From: Hoyosella rhizosphaerae
Lineage (GTDB): Bacteria; Actinomycetota; Actinomycetes; Mycobacteriales; Mycobacteriaceae
NCBI RefSeq assembly: GCF_014643175.1
Contig: NZ_BMJH01000001.1
Span: 806,001 to 870,000 of the forward strand
Direction: 5' to 3'
Length of the DNA stretch: 64,000 nt
The first letter of the stretch is position 1; the number at the start of each line of letters is the position of its first letter. This document shows positions 43,629 to 54,061 of this stretch, in pieces. Both the position numbers and the translations under genes were made by a program. The notes beneath the pieces were generated by a model. The model made no database searches, had not been told where the DNA came from, and worked only from the letters and a program-made list of their open reading frames with translations.

Positions 43629-44230
43629 TTTCGCGTCACCACCATGCGTACTGGCGTGGGGTTGAACCCGTTGCATGGGTTGTTGATTTGTGGGCAGTTG
43701 GACACCAGGACCAGGGTGTCGATTTCAGCACGGATAGACACCTGCTTGCCTGGTCCGGAGATGCCGTCGACGATGCCCAGTGTTCCGTCAGGATCGACGG
43801 GCACGTTCATGAACCAGTTGATGTTGGACACCATGTCACGTTTGCCTAGACCCCATTTGGCGCCTTCGATCAAAAAGTTTTCGACGCACGCGTGCTGGTG
43901 TTTAGTGTGGTGCCCGTAGCGCAATGTGTTGGATTCTTGGGAGCACGCACCGCCCAGAGTGTCGTGGCGTCCGCAGTTGTCGTCCACAATCGTCATCAGT
44001 GCATCGCCGGTGTTGGCACGCAAAACACTGCCTTTGGTGAGGTACGCGTTGCCCTGTGCCGCAATGGTTTCTGGTGCGCAGTAGCGAACAGTGTGGTCTT
44101 TTGCCGAGTAGAGGATGCAGTCGACCGCCTGGTTTCCCTCAAGGTCAATGATGGTGAGGGTGTCGCCAGCTTTGACGACAGTTGACCAAGGGGCGAGTGC
44201 GGAGACGGTTTCGTCGAGAACAAGTGTCAT
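43625..44230 (-). CDS. UAAP2, carboxyguanidine deiminase subunit
   Basis: 201 residues, AAGGAG upstream of the ATG. DLEGNQAVDCILYSAKD, AQGNAYLTKGSVLRANTG and DDNCGRHDTLGGACSQESNT are the UAAP2 (DUF1989) signature blocks, with Cys and His residues likely to hold metal or act in catalysis. With UAAP1 it forms the deiminase (CgdAB) that turns carboxyguanidine into allophanate and ammonia, according to published work on the family. It is encoded 27 bp after UAAP1 and overlaps the carboxylase start. Confidence 0.9.
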   Translation of the reverse strand: MTLVLDETVSALAPWSTVVKAGDTLTIIDLEGNQAVDCILYSAKDHTVRYCAPETIAAQGNAYLTKGSVLRANTGDALMTIVDDNCGRHDTLGGACSQESNTLRYGHHTKHQHACVENFLIEGAKWGLGKRDMVSNINWFMNVPVDPDGTLGIVDGISGPGKQVSIRAEIDTLVLVSNCPQINNPCNGFNPTPVRMVVTRK

Positions 44231-44257
44231 GGTGGCTCCTTGTCAGGGGGCGGCTGG

Positions 44258-45088
44258 TCAGAGTGCGCCGCGGGCGGCGAGATAGTCGTTGGTGTTGGCT
44301 ACTGCGCGCAGATACTCGGGGTCGGTGTTGGGTAGGTGGTCAAGGTCCTCGGGGGCGGGCCATGCCAAAATTTCGACGCCTGTGGTGGCGAATACGGGAG
44401 ACGGGTCAAGACGGTGCGCGGTGTTGGCGAGCAACACGATCGCGGGCATGTGCAGCAGGAGGTCAACTGATGTTCCGGGGCCTGCTGTGCCGTCGCTGTG
44501 GAGAGTGCCATCTTCGTCGACGCGGATGCCGTGGAAAAACGACACCGATGGGGGTAGATCCCGCACAGTCAGACCATGTTTGGCGGCGGCGACGGTGAAG
44601 AGTTCGAAGCCAGCAGGGGTCGCGGAGTGGACTTCCCCTTGGCCGTATTTCGCGGTATTTGACGCCAGTGTTGTTGTACCGCACAGGAGGTCGTGCCGCC
44701 CCGACGTGTCCGCCACGACGGTGGCGATAATTCTGCCTTGGTCGGTCAGTAGTGGGTGGCCTCCACTGAGATAGGCCTGCCACGGAACTTTGACTGAATC
44801 TGCCGCGTTCAGTCGTTCCCATGGCTGGTCGGCGTTAAAAAGGAGCAGGTGGGCACAGGCATCGCCGTGTACGTCAGTGATGCGGATTCGAGTGCCGCGT
44901 GCGACAAGTTTCGATGTATATCGGCCGCCCGCGAGGGTTTCGGCCCACATCAGACGTTGCGCTGGTACGCCGTGGGGCGGAGTGGGCCAAGCCGAGGCGG
45001 GGACAGTCGGCATGGATTCACTGTGGGTTCCAGCTTGGGCTCGTGCGTGTTCGCGGGCCGCTTTTGTGGTCGCGGTGGCTGCAGTCAT
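44258..45088 (-). CDS. UAAP1, carboxyguanidine deiminase subunit
   Basis: 276 residues from the ATG at 45088 (GGAGGAC upstream). WAETLAGGRYTSKLVARGTR, DVHGDACAHLLLFNADQP, and DTSGRHDLLCGTTTLASN are DUF1989/UAAP1 blocks; it is a paralogue of the following UAAP2. First gene of the three-gene operon UAAP1-UAAP2-carboxylase. An operator-like dyad lies 24 bp upstream. N-terminal 45 residues are Ala/His-rich and probably not part of the fold. Confidence 0.9.
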   Translation of the reverse strand: MTAATATTKAAREHARAQAGTHSESMPTVPASAWPTPPHGVPAQRLMWAETLAGGRYTSKLVARGTRIRITDVHGDACAHLLLFNADQPWERLNAADSVKVPWQAYLSGGHPLLTDQGRIIATVVADTSGRHDLLCGTTTLASNTAKYGQGEVHSATPAGFELFTVAAAKHGLTVRDLPPSVSFFHGIRVDEDGTLHSDGTAGPGTSVDLLLHMPAIVLLANTAHRLDPSPVFATTGVEILAWPAPEDLDHLPNTDPEYLRAVANTNDYLAARGAL

Positions 45089-45111
45089 GACGTGTCCTCC
45101 ATCGGCAATAT

Positions 45112-45125
45112 CTGTCAGTTGACAG
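45112..45125. promoter_or_regulatory. Operator A of the guanidine/urea cluster
   Basis: CTGTCAGTTGACAG is a perfect 6-2-6 palindrome, 24 bp upstream of the UAAP1 start, followed on the minus strand by an AT-rich GATATT stretch. It is one of three related dyads in this cluster with consensus CTRTCR-N2-YGAYAG. Confidence 0.65.
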
Positions 45126-45285
45126 TTTTTACCATCATGCAAGCCCTGTGGTGTCAAAAAAGTAAATGAATGTTTCGGCCATGTTGCGCCACATTCACTT
45201 TGGCAAATGTCAACAAATCACCGGCGGTCCGTAACTAAGGGTTTACGTCGCCGAAACCACACTCCGCGAATCGCGTCGTAAGTTT

Positions 45286-45299
45286 CTGTCAACCGATAG
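45286..45299. promoter_or_regulatory. Operator B of the guanidine/urea cluster
   Basis: CTGTCAACCGATAG matches CTRTCR-N2-YGAYAG, 67 bp upstream of the symporter start. The symporter and tetR genes are probably co-transcribed, so this site would also give autoregulation. Confidence 0.6.
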
Positions 45300-45365
45300 G
45301 TACCGATTTGTCGCGCTTCCTCGCACCACCCCGACAGCTTCACACCCACCCGATTTGAGGCAACC

Positions 45366-46862
45366 ATGATCATCACAGGCGTAGCCCTTTGCGTGCTCGC
45401 ACTGCTCATCACCGGTGTGTATGCCGCGCGCCGAGTCCACGGCAGCAGCAACAACTACCTACTCGCAGGCCGTACACTCGCCATCCCCATCGTCGCGATC
45501 CTGCTCGCCTCCCAAGCGGTTGACTCCAACGGCATCCTTGGCAACACCGACCTCGCTGCATCGTTCGGATTTTGGGCCGGAGCAGCACTTCCCGTCGGCC
45601 TCGCACTATGCCTCATCATCGCCGGAATCTTCTTCGCCAAACCCATGCGCGAATACCGCATCGTCACGCTCCCCGACTTTTTCGAACGCCGATTCGGGCG
45701 CAGCATCGAACTCCCAGCATCAATCCTCACCGTCACCGCATTCGGCATCCTTGTCGCGGGAAACCTCGTTGCCCTCGGATTCCTACTCGAACACTTCGCC
45801 GGAATCCCCTACACCGTCGCCATCCTCATCGCCGTGCCGATCGTCATCAGCTACACCATCGCCGGTGGCATGTTCTCCAGCGCCTACATCGGCATCGCCA
45901 TGATCACCATCAACTTCTTCGGCATGCTCGCACTGTTCGGGTGGATGGTCGCAAACTACGGCCTCAGCTCCCCCGACGGCTTCAGCGCATTCGCCCTGTC
46001 CCAACTCACTGACCCGGCAGAAGGCGCCGTCATTAACTGGGCGACCATCGTCGCACTCGCACTCGGCAACCTCGTCGCAATTGACCTCATGCAACGAATC
46101 TTCTCCGCCCGCTGCCCTCGTACCGCTCAGAAAGCCTGCTTCGGCGGCGCCGCCCTCATCCTCATCATCTGTATCCCGTTCTCACTCGTCGCGCTCACCG
46201 CAGTGTCTGTCCTTGGCGACTCGGCAGGATCAGGCCCAGTGCTGTACACACTGCTCGGCGAGTACGCACCCCCCATCCTTGCCGTAGTCGTGTTGTCCGG
46301 CATTGTTACCGCGTCGCTCACTACCGCAAGCGGTGTGTTGCTTTCCTGCGCAGCGGTCATCACCCGCAATATATTTAGGCTCGGCCAGCAAGAATCACTC
46401 GAATCTTCGGGCGCCATGACCGCCACCCGCATCGCCATGATCCCGATGGCACTGCTCGGCGCGTTTGTTGCACTGCGTATCCCGCAAACCGGAATTTTGC
46501 TCACTCTCACATTCGATCTACTGCTAGCCGGACTTGTCGTGCCATTCATCCTCGGGCTGTACTGGAAATCTCGCGGAACCGTGTCCGCCGCGATGGCCGC
46601 GATCATTGCCGGGGTATCCGTGCGCGTCACCTTGTTTGCGCTCACGCCCACCATCTACGGGATGGACAACACATTGCTATACATCCCGAACAGCATCTTT
46701 GACGAAGCGATGGATGGGTGGGCAACCTTCATCGCCGCCGCAATTTCACTCGCCGCCTACGTTGCGGTGGCCATGATGACCAAGCCAGTCCACGTCGCCA
46801 TCCCAGCCCCACCCGCAACTCCAGCGCCAGTCCTTCGCCAGCCCGAACCAGTTCACGTTTAG
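45366..46862 (+). CDS. Sodium:solute symporter (SSS family), guanidine/urea cluster
   Basis: 498 residues, about 13 membrane helices, GAGG upstream of the ATG. NNYLLAGRTLAIPIVAILLA and REYRIVTLPDFFERRFGR are SSS-family hallmarks, as is the YTIAGGMFSSAYIGIA loop. It differs clearly from putP in this window. The substrate is inferred from context: the compound used by the carboxylase pathway, guanidine or urea. Divergent from the UAAP1 operon, with operators A and B between them. Confidence 0.85.
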   Translation: MIITGVALCVLALLITGVYAARRVHGSSNNYLLAGRTLAIPIVAILLASQAVDSNGILGNTDLAASFGFWAGAALPVGLALCLIIAGIFFAKPMREYRIVTLPDFFERRFGRSIELPASILTVTAFGILVAGNLVALGFLLEHFAGIPYTVAILIAVPIVISYTIAGGMFSSAYIGIAMITINFFGMLALFGWMVANYGLSSPDGFSAFALSQLTDPAEGAVINWATIVALALGNLVAIDLMQRIFSARCPRTAQKACFGGAALILIICIPFSLVALTAVSVLGDSAGSGPVLYTLLGEYAPPILAVVVLSGIVTASLTTASGVLLSCAAVITRNIFRLGQQESLESSGAMTATRIAMIPMALLGAFVALRIPQTGILLTLTFDLLLAGLVVPFILGLYWKSRGTVSAAMAAIIAGVSVRVTLFALTPTIYGMDNTLLYIPNSIFDEAMDGWATFIAAAISLAAYVAVAMMTKPVHVAIPAPPATPAPVLRQPEPVHV

Positions 46863-46879
46863 TCGCCGCTCCGGCATCG

Positions 46880-46918
46880 TTGAGTTGAGCCTGCAAAGAT
46901 AGAGGTGTGACAACTCAA
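46880..46918. promoter_or_regulatory. 8-bp inverted repeat around the tetR start
   Basis: TTGAGTTG (46880-46887) and CAACTCAA (46911-46918) flank the GTG start codon and could sequester it in RNA or bind protein. No sequence relation to operators A-C. Confidence 0.25.
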
Positions 46919-47578
46919 GGTGCCGGACGGCCACGCCTCACTGACCGCAAACGACCCGGCGAGACCGCACGCGAGGAAATTCTCGATGCGGCAGCCGAAC
47001 TTTTCACCACCCGCGGTTACGCGTCCACGTCGACACGCAAGATCGCAGACGCAGTCGGCATCCGGCAAGCGACGTTGTACCACTACTTCAAAACCAAAGA
47101 CGACATCCTCGATGCTCTGTTGAGCACGACAGTGACACCCACACTAGAAGTTGCCCGCCGGATCCTAGATAGCGACGCAACCCCGGCAGCTCGCTTGCAT
47201 GCCGTTGTGACATTCGACGGTGTGCAGTTGTGGACTGGCCGCTGGAATATCGGAGTCTTGTATCTGCTACCCGAACTCCGAACTGAACGGTTTCTGCCTT
47301 TCGTGCGAGCACGCGAAACTTTGCGGGCCACATACCGAGAACTAGCCGCGGCAGTACTGGCGGAGCTTGCTGCAGCGGGTACACAACATTTGCCTGATTC
47401 CGAGGAAGACATTCCTTTGCGCCTAGTGGAGACGCTGGTGAACCTGCGGTGGGATGGAATTGGACGTGAAGATGAGCCTCAGCGAACTGCTGACGCGGCA
47501 ATCCGCGCGTTGGGGTGGACGGGCGACTGGGAGGCGATGCGTTCGCAGTCTTCGGCGCTTCTTGCGCAGAAGGAATGA
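46907..47578 (+). CDS. TetR-family regulator of the guanidine/urea cluster
   Basis: 223 residues from a GTG at 46907, which has AGAGG only 1-2 nt upstream, so the real start or a leaderless mRNA is open. Helix-turn-helix: AREEILDAAAELFTTRGYAS and TSTRKIADAVGIRQATLYHY with the F-K-T-K-D-D after it. The C-terminal domain is unassigned. Placed between the symporter and allophanate hydrolase genes, it is the natural candidate for binding operators A-C. Confidence 0.88.
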   Translation: MTTQGAGRPRLTDRKRPGETAREEILDAAAELFTTRGYASTSTRKIADAVGIRQATLYHYFKTKDDILDALLSTTVTPTLEVARRILDSDATPAARLHAVVTFDGVQLWTGRWNIGVLYLLPELRTERFLPFVRARETLRATYRELAAAVLAELAAAGTQHLPDSEEDIPLRLVETLVNLRWDGIGREDEPQRTADAAIRALGWTGDWEAMRSQSSALLAQKE

Positions 47579-47616
47579 CGAGTTCACATCACGGAAATAA
47601 ACCCACTGCATAATAT

Positions 47617-47630
47617 CTATCATCCGACAG
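47617..47630. promoter_or_regulatory. Operator C of the guanidine/urea cluster
   Basis: CTATCATCCGACAG fits CTRTCR-N2-YGAYAG with one imperfect pair. It directly follows a TAATAT hexamer (47611-47616), a good -10, and ends 12 bp before the allophanate hydrolase start, so a bound repressor would cover the transcription start. Confidence 0.6.
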
Positions 47631-47642
47631 AAAGGCGGGATG

Positions 47643-49295
47643 ATGACCGCGGTGGAACGAGTCAAACGCGCATACGCACGAATTGCAGAAGCAAACAGGC
47701 CAGAGGCCTGGATTCACCTACGCCCCATACGCGATGCGATAGCAGACGCCGAAGCAGTAGACACGAACCTGCCGTTGGCCGGAACCGTATTTGCCGTCAA
47801 AGACAACATCGACGTCGCTGGGATTCCCACCACCGCCGCAAGCCCGTCATACTCCTACATACCCACCCGAACCGCCACCTCAGTGCAACGCCTCCTCGAC
47901 GCAGGCGCAGTGCTACTCGGCAAAACCAACCTCGACCAGTTCGCCACCGGCCTCGTCGGCACCCGCAGCCCCTACGGCGCATGCCGCAACGCGCATAATC
48001 GAAACCTCATCTCCGGCGGATCAAGCTCAGGATCCGCAGTCGTAGTCGCCCTTGGAATCGCAGACTTCGCGCTCGGCACCGACACAGCCGGATCCGGACG
48101 AGTGCCCGCAGCGCTCAACGGCATCGTCGGCATGAAAGCCACCATCGGTCTCGTGCCCGTCGACGGCGTTGTGCCCGCCTGCCCCTCATTCGATTGCGTC
48201 ACCGCATTCGCCCCCACCGTGCCAGACGTGGTGAAAGTAATGCGACTCATGACCGGCGCTAGCGCAGACGATCCAGGTTCACGCGCCTGGCCGTCATCAA
48301 TCCGCCTCGGCGCTCCGCCCACCCCACGAGTAGCAATACCCACCGAGGCCAACCTCGCTGTGCTCACACCACAAGCCCGGCAACGGTTCTCCGAAGCCAA
48401 AGCCGTCCTGGAAACTCGCGGTGTTGAGATAGCCGAACTCGATATCACCGACTTCCTAGACGCTGCGAAACTTCTCTACGACGGAGCACTCGTGGCAGAA
48501 CGCTGCGCATCCTTCGGCGCACACATCAACGAACCCGACACCGACCCCACCGTCCACACCATCACCCTCAAAGCCGGTTCCATCACCGCACACGCACTAG
48601 TGCGCGACCAGCAGAAAATCCGCGCGCTGCGCACCCACACCCGCAGGCTCATGGATGGCTTCGACGCGCTCCTCGTACCCACCGCACCCGAACACCCCAC
48701 CATCGCTGAAGTGCAAGCCGATCCCATCGGCGTCAACTCCACAATGGGCACCTTCACCAACTTCATGAACCTGCTCGACATGGCGGGCATCGCGGTTCCC
48801 GCAGGCACGCTAGACACAGGGCTATTTGGCGTCACCCTGGTTACGCGCGCATTCGACGACCAAGTGGGCGTAGACCTCGCCGCACTTTTGACGGATAGCA
48901 TCCCTGGGCTGTACCCGGACGTTGGACTCGACATCGCAGTATTCGGTGCCCACATGCGTGGATTCCCACTTAACCATCAACTCATCGATTGCGGCGGCCG
49001 CTTCATACGCGAAATCGCGACCAGCACCAACTACGCAATGTACGCACTACCTGGTGAAATCCCAAAGCCCGCCGTCATCCGCAACACCAACGGCGTGAGC
49101 CTCGCCGGCGAACTATGGGCACTACCGCCCGCCGGGCTAGGCACGTTCCTCGCTGCACTTCCCCGTCCGATGTCCCTCGGAAAAGTGGAACTCGCCGACG
49201 GGCAATGGGTCACCGGATTTGGCTGCAGCGAACCCGACGGAGACGACATCTCGCACTACGGTGGATGGCGAGCATTCAAAGCCGCAACGAGTTAA
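47643..49295 (+). CDS. atzF: Allophanate hydrolase
   Basis: 550 residues from the ATG at 47643; an ATG at 47640 is 3 nt nearer the ribosome site. N-terminal amidase-signature domain with the Ser-Ser-Lys triad: Lys53 in FAVKDNID, cis-Ser127 in GGSSSGSA and nucleophile Ser151 in DTAGSGRVPA. The last 130 residues match the small C-terminal domain of AtzF that completes breakdown of N-carboxycarbamate. It converts allophanate to two ammonia and two CO2, the last step of the pathway begun by the carboxylase and UAAP1/2. Confidence 0.94.
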   Translation: MTAVERVKRAYARIAEANRPEAWIHLRPIRDAIADAEAVDTNLPLAGTVFAVKDNIDVAGIPTTAASPSYSYIPTRTATSVQRLLDAGAVLLGKTNLDQFATGLVGTRSPYGACRNAHNRNLISGGSSSGSAVVVALGIADFALGTDTAGSGRVPAALNGIVGMKATIGLVPVDGVVPACPSFDCVTAFAPTVPDVVKVMRLMTGASADDPGSRAWPSSIRLGAPPTPRVAIPTEANLAVLTPQARQRFSEAKAVLETRGVEIAELDITDFLDAAKLLYDGALVAERCASFGAHINEPDTDPTVHTITLKAGSITAHALVRDQQKIRALRTHTRRLMDGFDALLVPTAPEHPTIAEVQADPIGVNSTMGTFTNFMNLLDMAGIAVPAGTLDTGLFGVTLVTRAFDDQVGVDLAALLTDSIPGLYPDVGLDIAVFGAHMRGFPLNHQLIDCGGRFIREIATSTNYAMYALPGEIPKPAVIRNTNGVSLAGELWALPPAGLGTFLAALPRPMSLGKVELADGQWVTGFGCSEPDGDDISHYGGWRAFKAATS

Positions 49296-49339
49296 CTGGC
49301 GACGGCTCACCCATTAAATCGGCTCGGCGGCCCCCAGTA

Positions 49340-49357
49340 GCCGCCTCCGGTGGCGGC
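49340..49357. terminator. GC-rich hairpin between atzF and the amidase gene
   Basis: GCCGCC-TCCGGT-GGCGGC, a 6-bp GC stem between convergent genes (stops at 49295 and 49369). It has no T-run; terminator function is likely from position only. Confidence 0.35.
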
Positions 49358-49368
49358 CTCCCGGCGGC

Positions 49369-50721
49369 TCAGAACAAACTGCCCGTTCGGCTTTGCCTCC
49401 GACTCGGCGGCTGCGGCTGGGGCTGAGGTTCCGGGTTTGGCTGGGGTTGGGGCTGAGGTTCCGGGTTCGGTTGGGGCGTAGCTGTATCCATATAGGCTTG
49501 CGCCGAGTTTCGGATCTGAACTAGGTAAGGGTATGCGCGATCTCCGGGGCACGCGGTCCGACCAACATCACGATGTCCGAAGACGATCGGCAAAGTAATC
49601 GCGGCACCGCGGGGCAGGAACGTATAACTCGTTCCCTCGGAATACATAACCGTCTTGCCGTTTGGGGTGAGCTTGGGCTGGGAACCTGCGGGGTTTAGTT
49701 TGTTCGCGACGGATAGGCGCCACCCTGTCAGTTGCGAAATCGCTTCCCGCTGTGCGGAAGTTGGCGTTATGGTTTGGAAATTGCCAAGCATGGCAAATCC
49801 CGCTGTATTGACGTTGAATCCGCCCGTATGTGCGCCCTGGATTGGGCGTTCCATTCCGCCAAATCGACCCTCGTAGATGTTGCCAAACTTGTCGACGAGC
49901 GCGTGATACCCAACGTCTCCCCACCCGAGCGTACGAGCGTGGTAGGCATAGATGCCACGGACGATCGCGGGTGCCTGCGCTTCTGTGTAGTCATTGCTGC
50001 CTGCGGTGTGGTGTATGACCACACCTCCCAAGCTGTCATTCACCGTCAGGGTGCGTCGCCTAATTGATTCATCTGCGCCCCACTGCTTGCGACTAATAAT
50101 GCGTGGTTTCGCAACCGTCCCGGCAATGTCCTTTACGCCGTCGCTGCGGGATGCTGTGGGCTCGACTGGCATCGTACTTGGACGTACTAGCACGGCTGTG
50201 AGGTCACTAGGCCCACCGTCACTTATATCGGTGACGCGCTTGCCGTGTACTTGCAGCTGTATAGCTGTGCATTCGCCTACATACAGGACCTCTGTGGCGT
50301 TTCTCGAGCTTTCGCCGAAAGGCTCACCCGCCGATTCGATCCCGTGCCCGTCCTCAAAGTCGAACCACGGGCCCCATTCGCCGTCTAGACCGCGCGCTCT
50401 GACGTGCGCATCGAGGGTCCCGTCGCCAGTCCACGTGATTCCCAGCATGCTGAATGGGCTGTCTTGGGTTACGTCGAACACACGAGTGCTTTGGCCGAGG
50501 CTGCGAATATCGGTGAGGCGCACCGACGGCTGCACGGTTGTTAAGGGAACCTCAGAGATCGTTGTGCCATCGGTCAGTGTCTCGGAAATTGTCCCTACCG
50601 CACGGGCTTCCTCCGGTGAACGTGACGCACTCGCGACAGATCGACTCAGCAGAGCCACCGGGAACGCCGCCGTCACAGCGGCAGCTCCTGCGATTACATG
50701 CCTGCGCGAAACTTGCTTCAC
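49369..50721 (-). CDS. Tat-exported N-acetylmuramoyl-L-alanine amidase (PGRP-like)
   Basis: 450 residues from a GTG at 50721, 4 nt after AGGAGG. The start MKQVSRRHVIAGAAAVTAAF has a twin-arginine motif. A beta-rich domain of unknown role covers about 50-200. The amidase_2/PGRP fold follows: SRKQWGADESIRRR, VIHHTAGS (Zn-His), GDVGYHALVDKFGNIYEGR, and GHRDVGRTACPGD (Zn-His and catalytic region). The C-terminus is a PQPNPEPQPQPQ-type Pro-Gln tail, likely threading the wall. It cleaves peptidoglycan between MurNAc and L-Ala. Confidence 0.9.
   Translation of the reverse strand: MKQVSRRHVIAGAAAVTAAFPVALLSRSVASASRSPEEARAVGTISETLTDGTTISEVPLTTVQPSVRLTDIRSLGQSTRVFDVTQDSPFSMLGITWTGDGTLDAHVRARGLDGEWGPWFDFEDGHGIESAGEPFGESSRNATEVLYVGECTAIQLQVHGKRVTDISDGGPSDLTAVLVRPSTMPVEPTASRSDGVKDIAGTVAKPRIISRKQWGADESIRRRTLTVNDSLGGVVIHHTAGSNDYTEAQAPAIVRGIYAYHARTLGWGDVGYHALVDKFGNIYEGRFGGMERPIQGAHTGGFNVNTAGFAMLGNFQTITPTSAQREAISQLTGWRLSVANKLNPAGSQPKLTPNGKTVMYSEGTSYTFLPRGAAITLPIVFGHRDVGRTACPGDRAYPYLVQIRNSAQAYMDTATPQPNPEPQPQPQPNPEPQPQPQPPSRRQSRTGSLF
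49396..49475. repeat. Tandem repeat coding the Pro-Gln tail of the amidase
   Basis: Two near-identical units of about 36 bp built on GGGGCTGAGGTTCCGGGTT within the amidase gene. Length variation of the Pro-Gln tail by slippage is plausible. Confidence 0.6.
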
Positions 50722-51082
50722 GAAACCTCCTAGATGCCCAAACGGAGACTGCGGGAGTGACTTTGCCTCTCGCTGTCCGTCCACTAACGCTAGGGCTGCA
50801 AGACGGTCATAACGGCCACGAGGCCATCTCTATTGCGCATCATTCACCGCTATCGAATTTGAAACTTCGTCAGCTGAATCCTGTTGGAATCCTTGACCCC
50901 AAAGCTTTTTATCCGGTAACCGGCGTTTTGAGTTCGGCACACCGTATTTGTGATTTTTACGTGACAGTCGCCCGGCCTGCCATCCCCCCTTGTGAGTTCG
51001 CCCGTGGCGCCTGCTGCTTCAGCGGCAACCCAAAGGGCGCGGCTAACGCTTGGAATCGCGCAAAAACGACTCCCCGCCAAGA
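50722..51082. other. Intergenic region between the amidase and furA
   Basis: 361 bp with promoters for two divergent genes. Apart from the FurA-type box at its right end I see no gene, RNA or strong dyad. The part around 50890-50970 is relatively AT-rich. Confidence 0.4.
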
Positions 51083-51104
51083 CTTGATTGATTCCAGAAA
51101 ATGG
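51083..51104 (+). promoter_or_regulatory. FurA-type operator/promoter
   Basis: CTTGATTGATTCCAGAAAA and the following TGG closely resemble the AT-rich autoregulatory element upstream of furA in mycobacteria, as I remember it. The element overlaps an ATG at 51101, which argues that translation starts downstream. Confidence 0.6.
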
Positions 51105-51118
51105 GGAAGACTGTGGAC

Positions 51119-53799
<2,681 letters not shown>

Positions 53800-53810
53800 C
53801 ACTGGCATGT

Positions 53811-53852
53811 GGGTGGGTCCGCGAGAATGTTCGCGGACCCACCCTTTGTTTT
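53811..53852 (+). terminator. Rho-independent terminator after katG
   Basis: GGGTGGGTCCGCGA (53811-53824), loop GAATGT and TCGCGGACCCACCC (53831-53844) form a perfect 14-bp stem followed by TTTGTTTT. Confidence 0.92.
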
Positions 53853-53900
53853 GCCGTGCACTGCCGTGCGGTGCCGTGCGGTGCCGTGCGCTGCCGCGCG
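53851..53900. repeat. Five tandem 10-bp repeats after the katG terminator
   Basis: Units of [TCG]TGCCGTGC[AG] run at 53851, 53861, 53871, 53881 and 53891 (the last CTGCCGCGCG). Two units are identical. They are non-coding, between the katG terminator and the promoter of the sigma factor, and look like a slippage-prone minisatellite. Confidence 0.8.
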
Positions 53901-54061
53901 GTGAAAATCTACCTGCGGAAGTACCCAAAACCCCATCAGTTAACGCGTATAACGCAGCCTTCCGCAGTCAGATTTTCAGCACAGCCCCAATCAACCGCGA
54001 AGCCGACCAAAACGTATCGTTAACCCCAATACCCAAGGTGCCCAATAAGCGAGGTAGACAG

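Noticed and set aside
45167-45197. TGAATGT/ACATTCA inverted repeat between UAAP1 and the symporter
   Set aside because: The 7-bp arms are 17 nt apart and unrelated to the three matching operators; this may be chance in an AT-richer region.
45089-45365. Guanidine riboswitch upstream of the carboxylase cluster or the symporter
   Set aside because: I looked for the guanidine-I core, paired ACGR hairpins (guanidine-II) and the guanidine-III pattern on both strands and recognised none; the three protein-operator-like dyads explain the regulation better.
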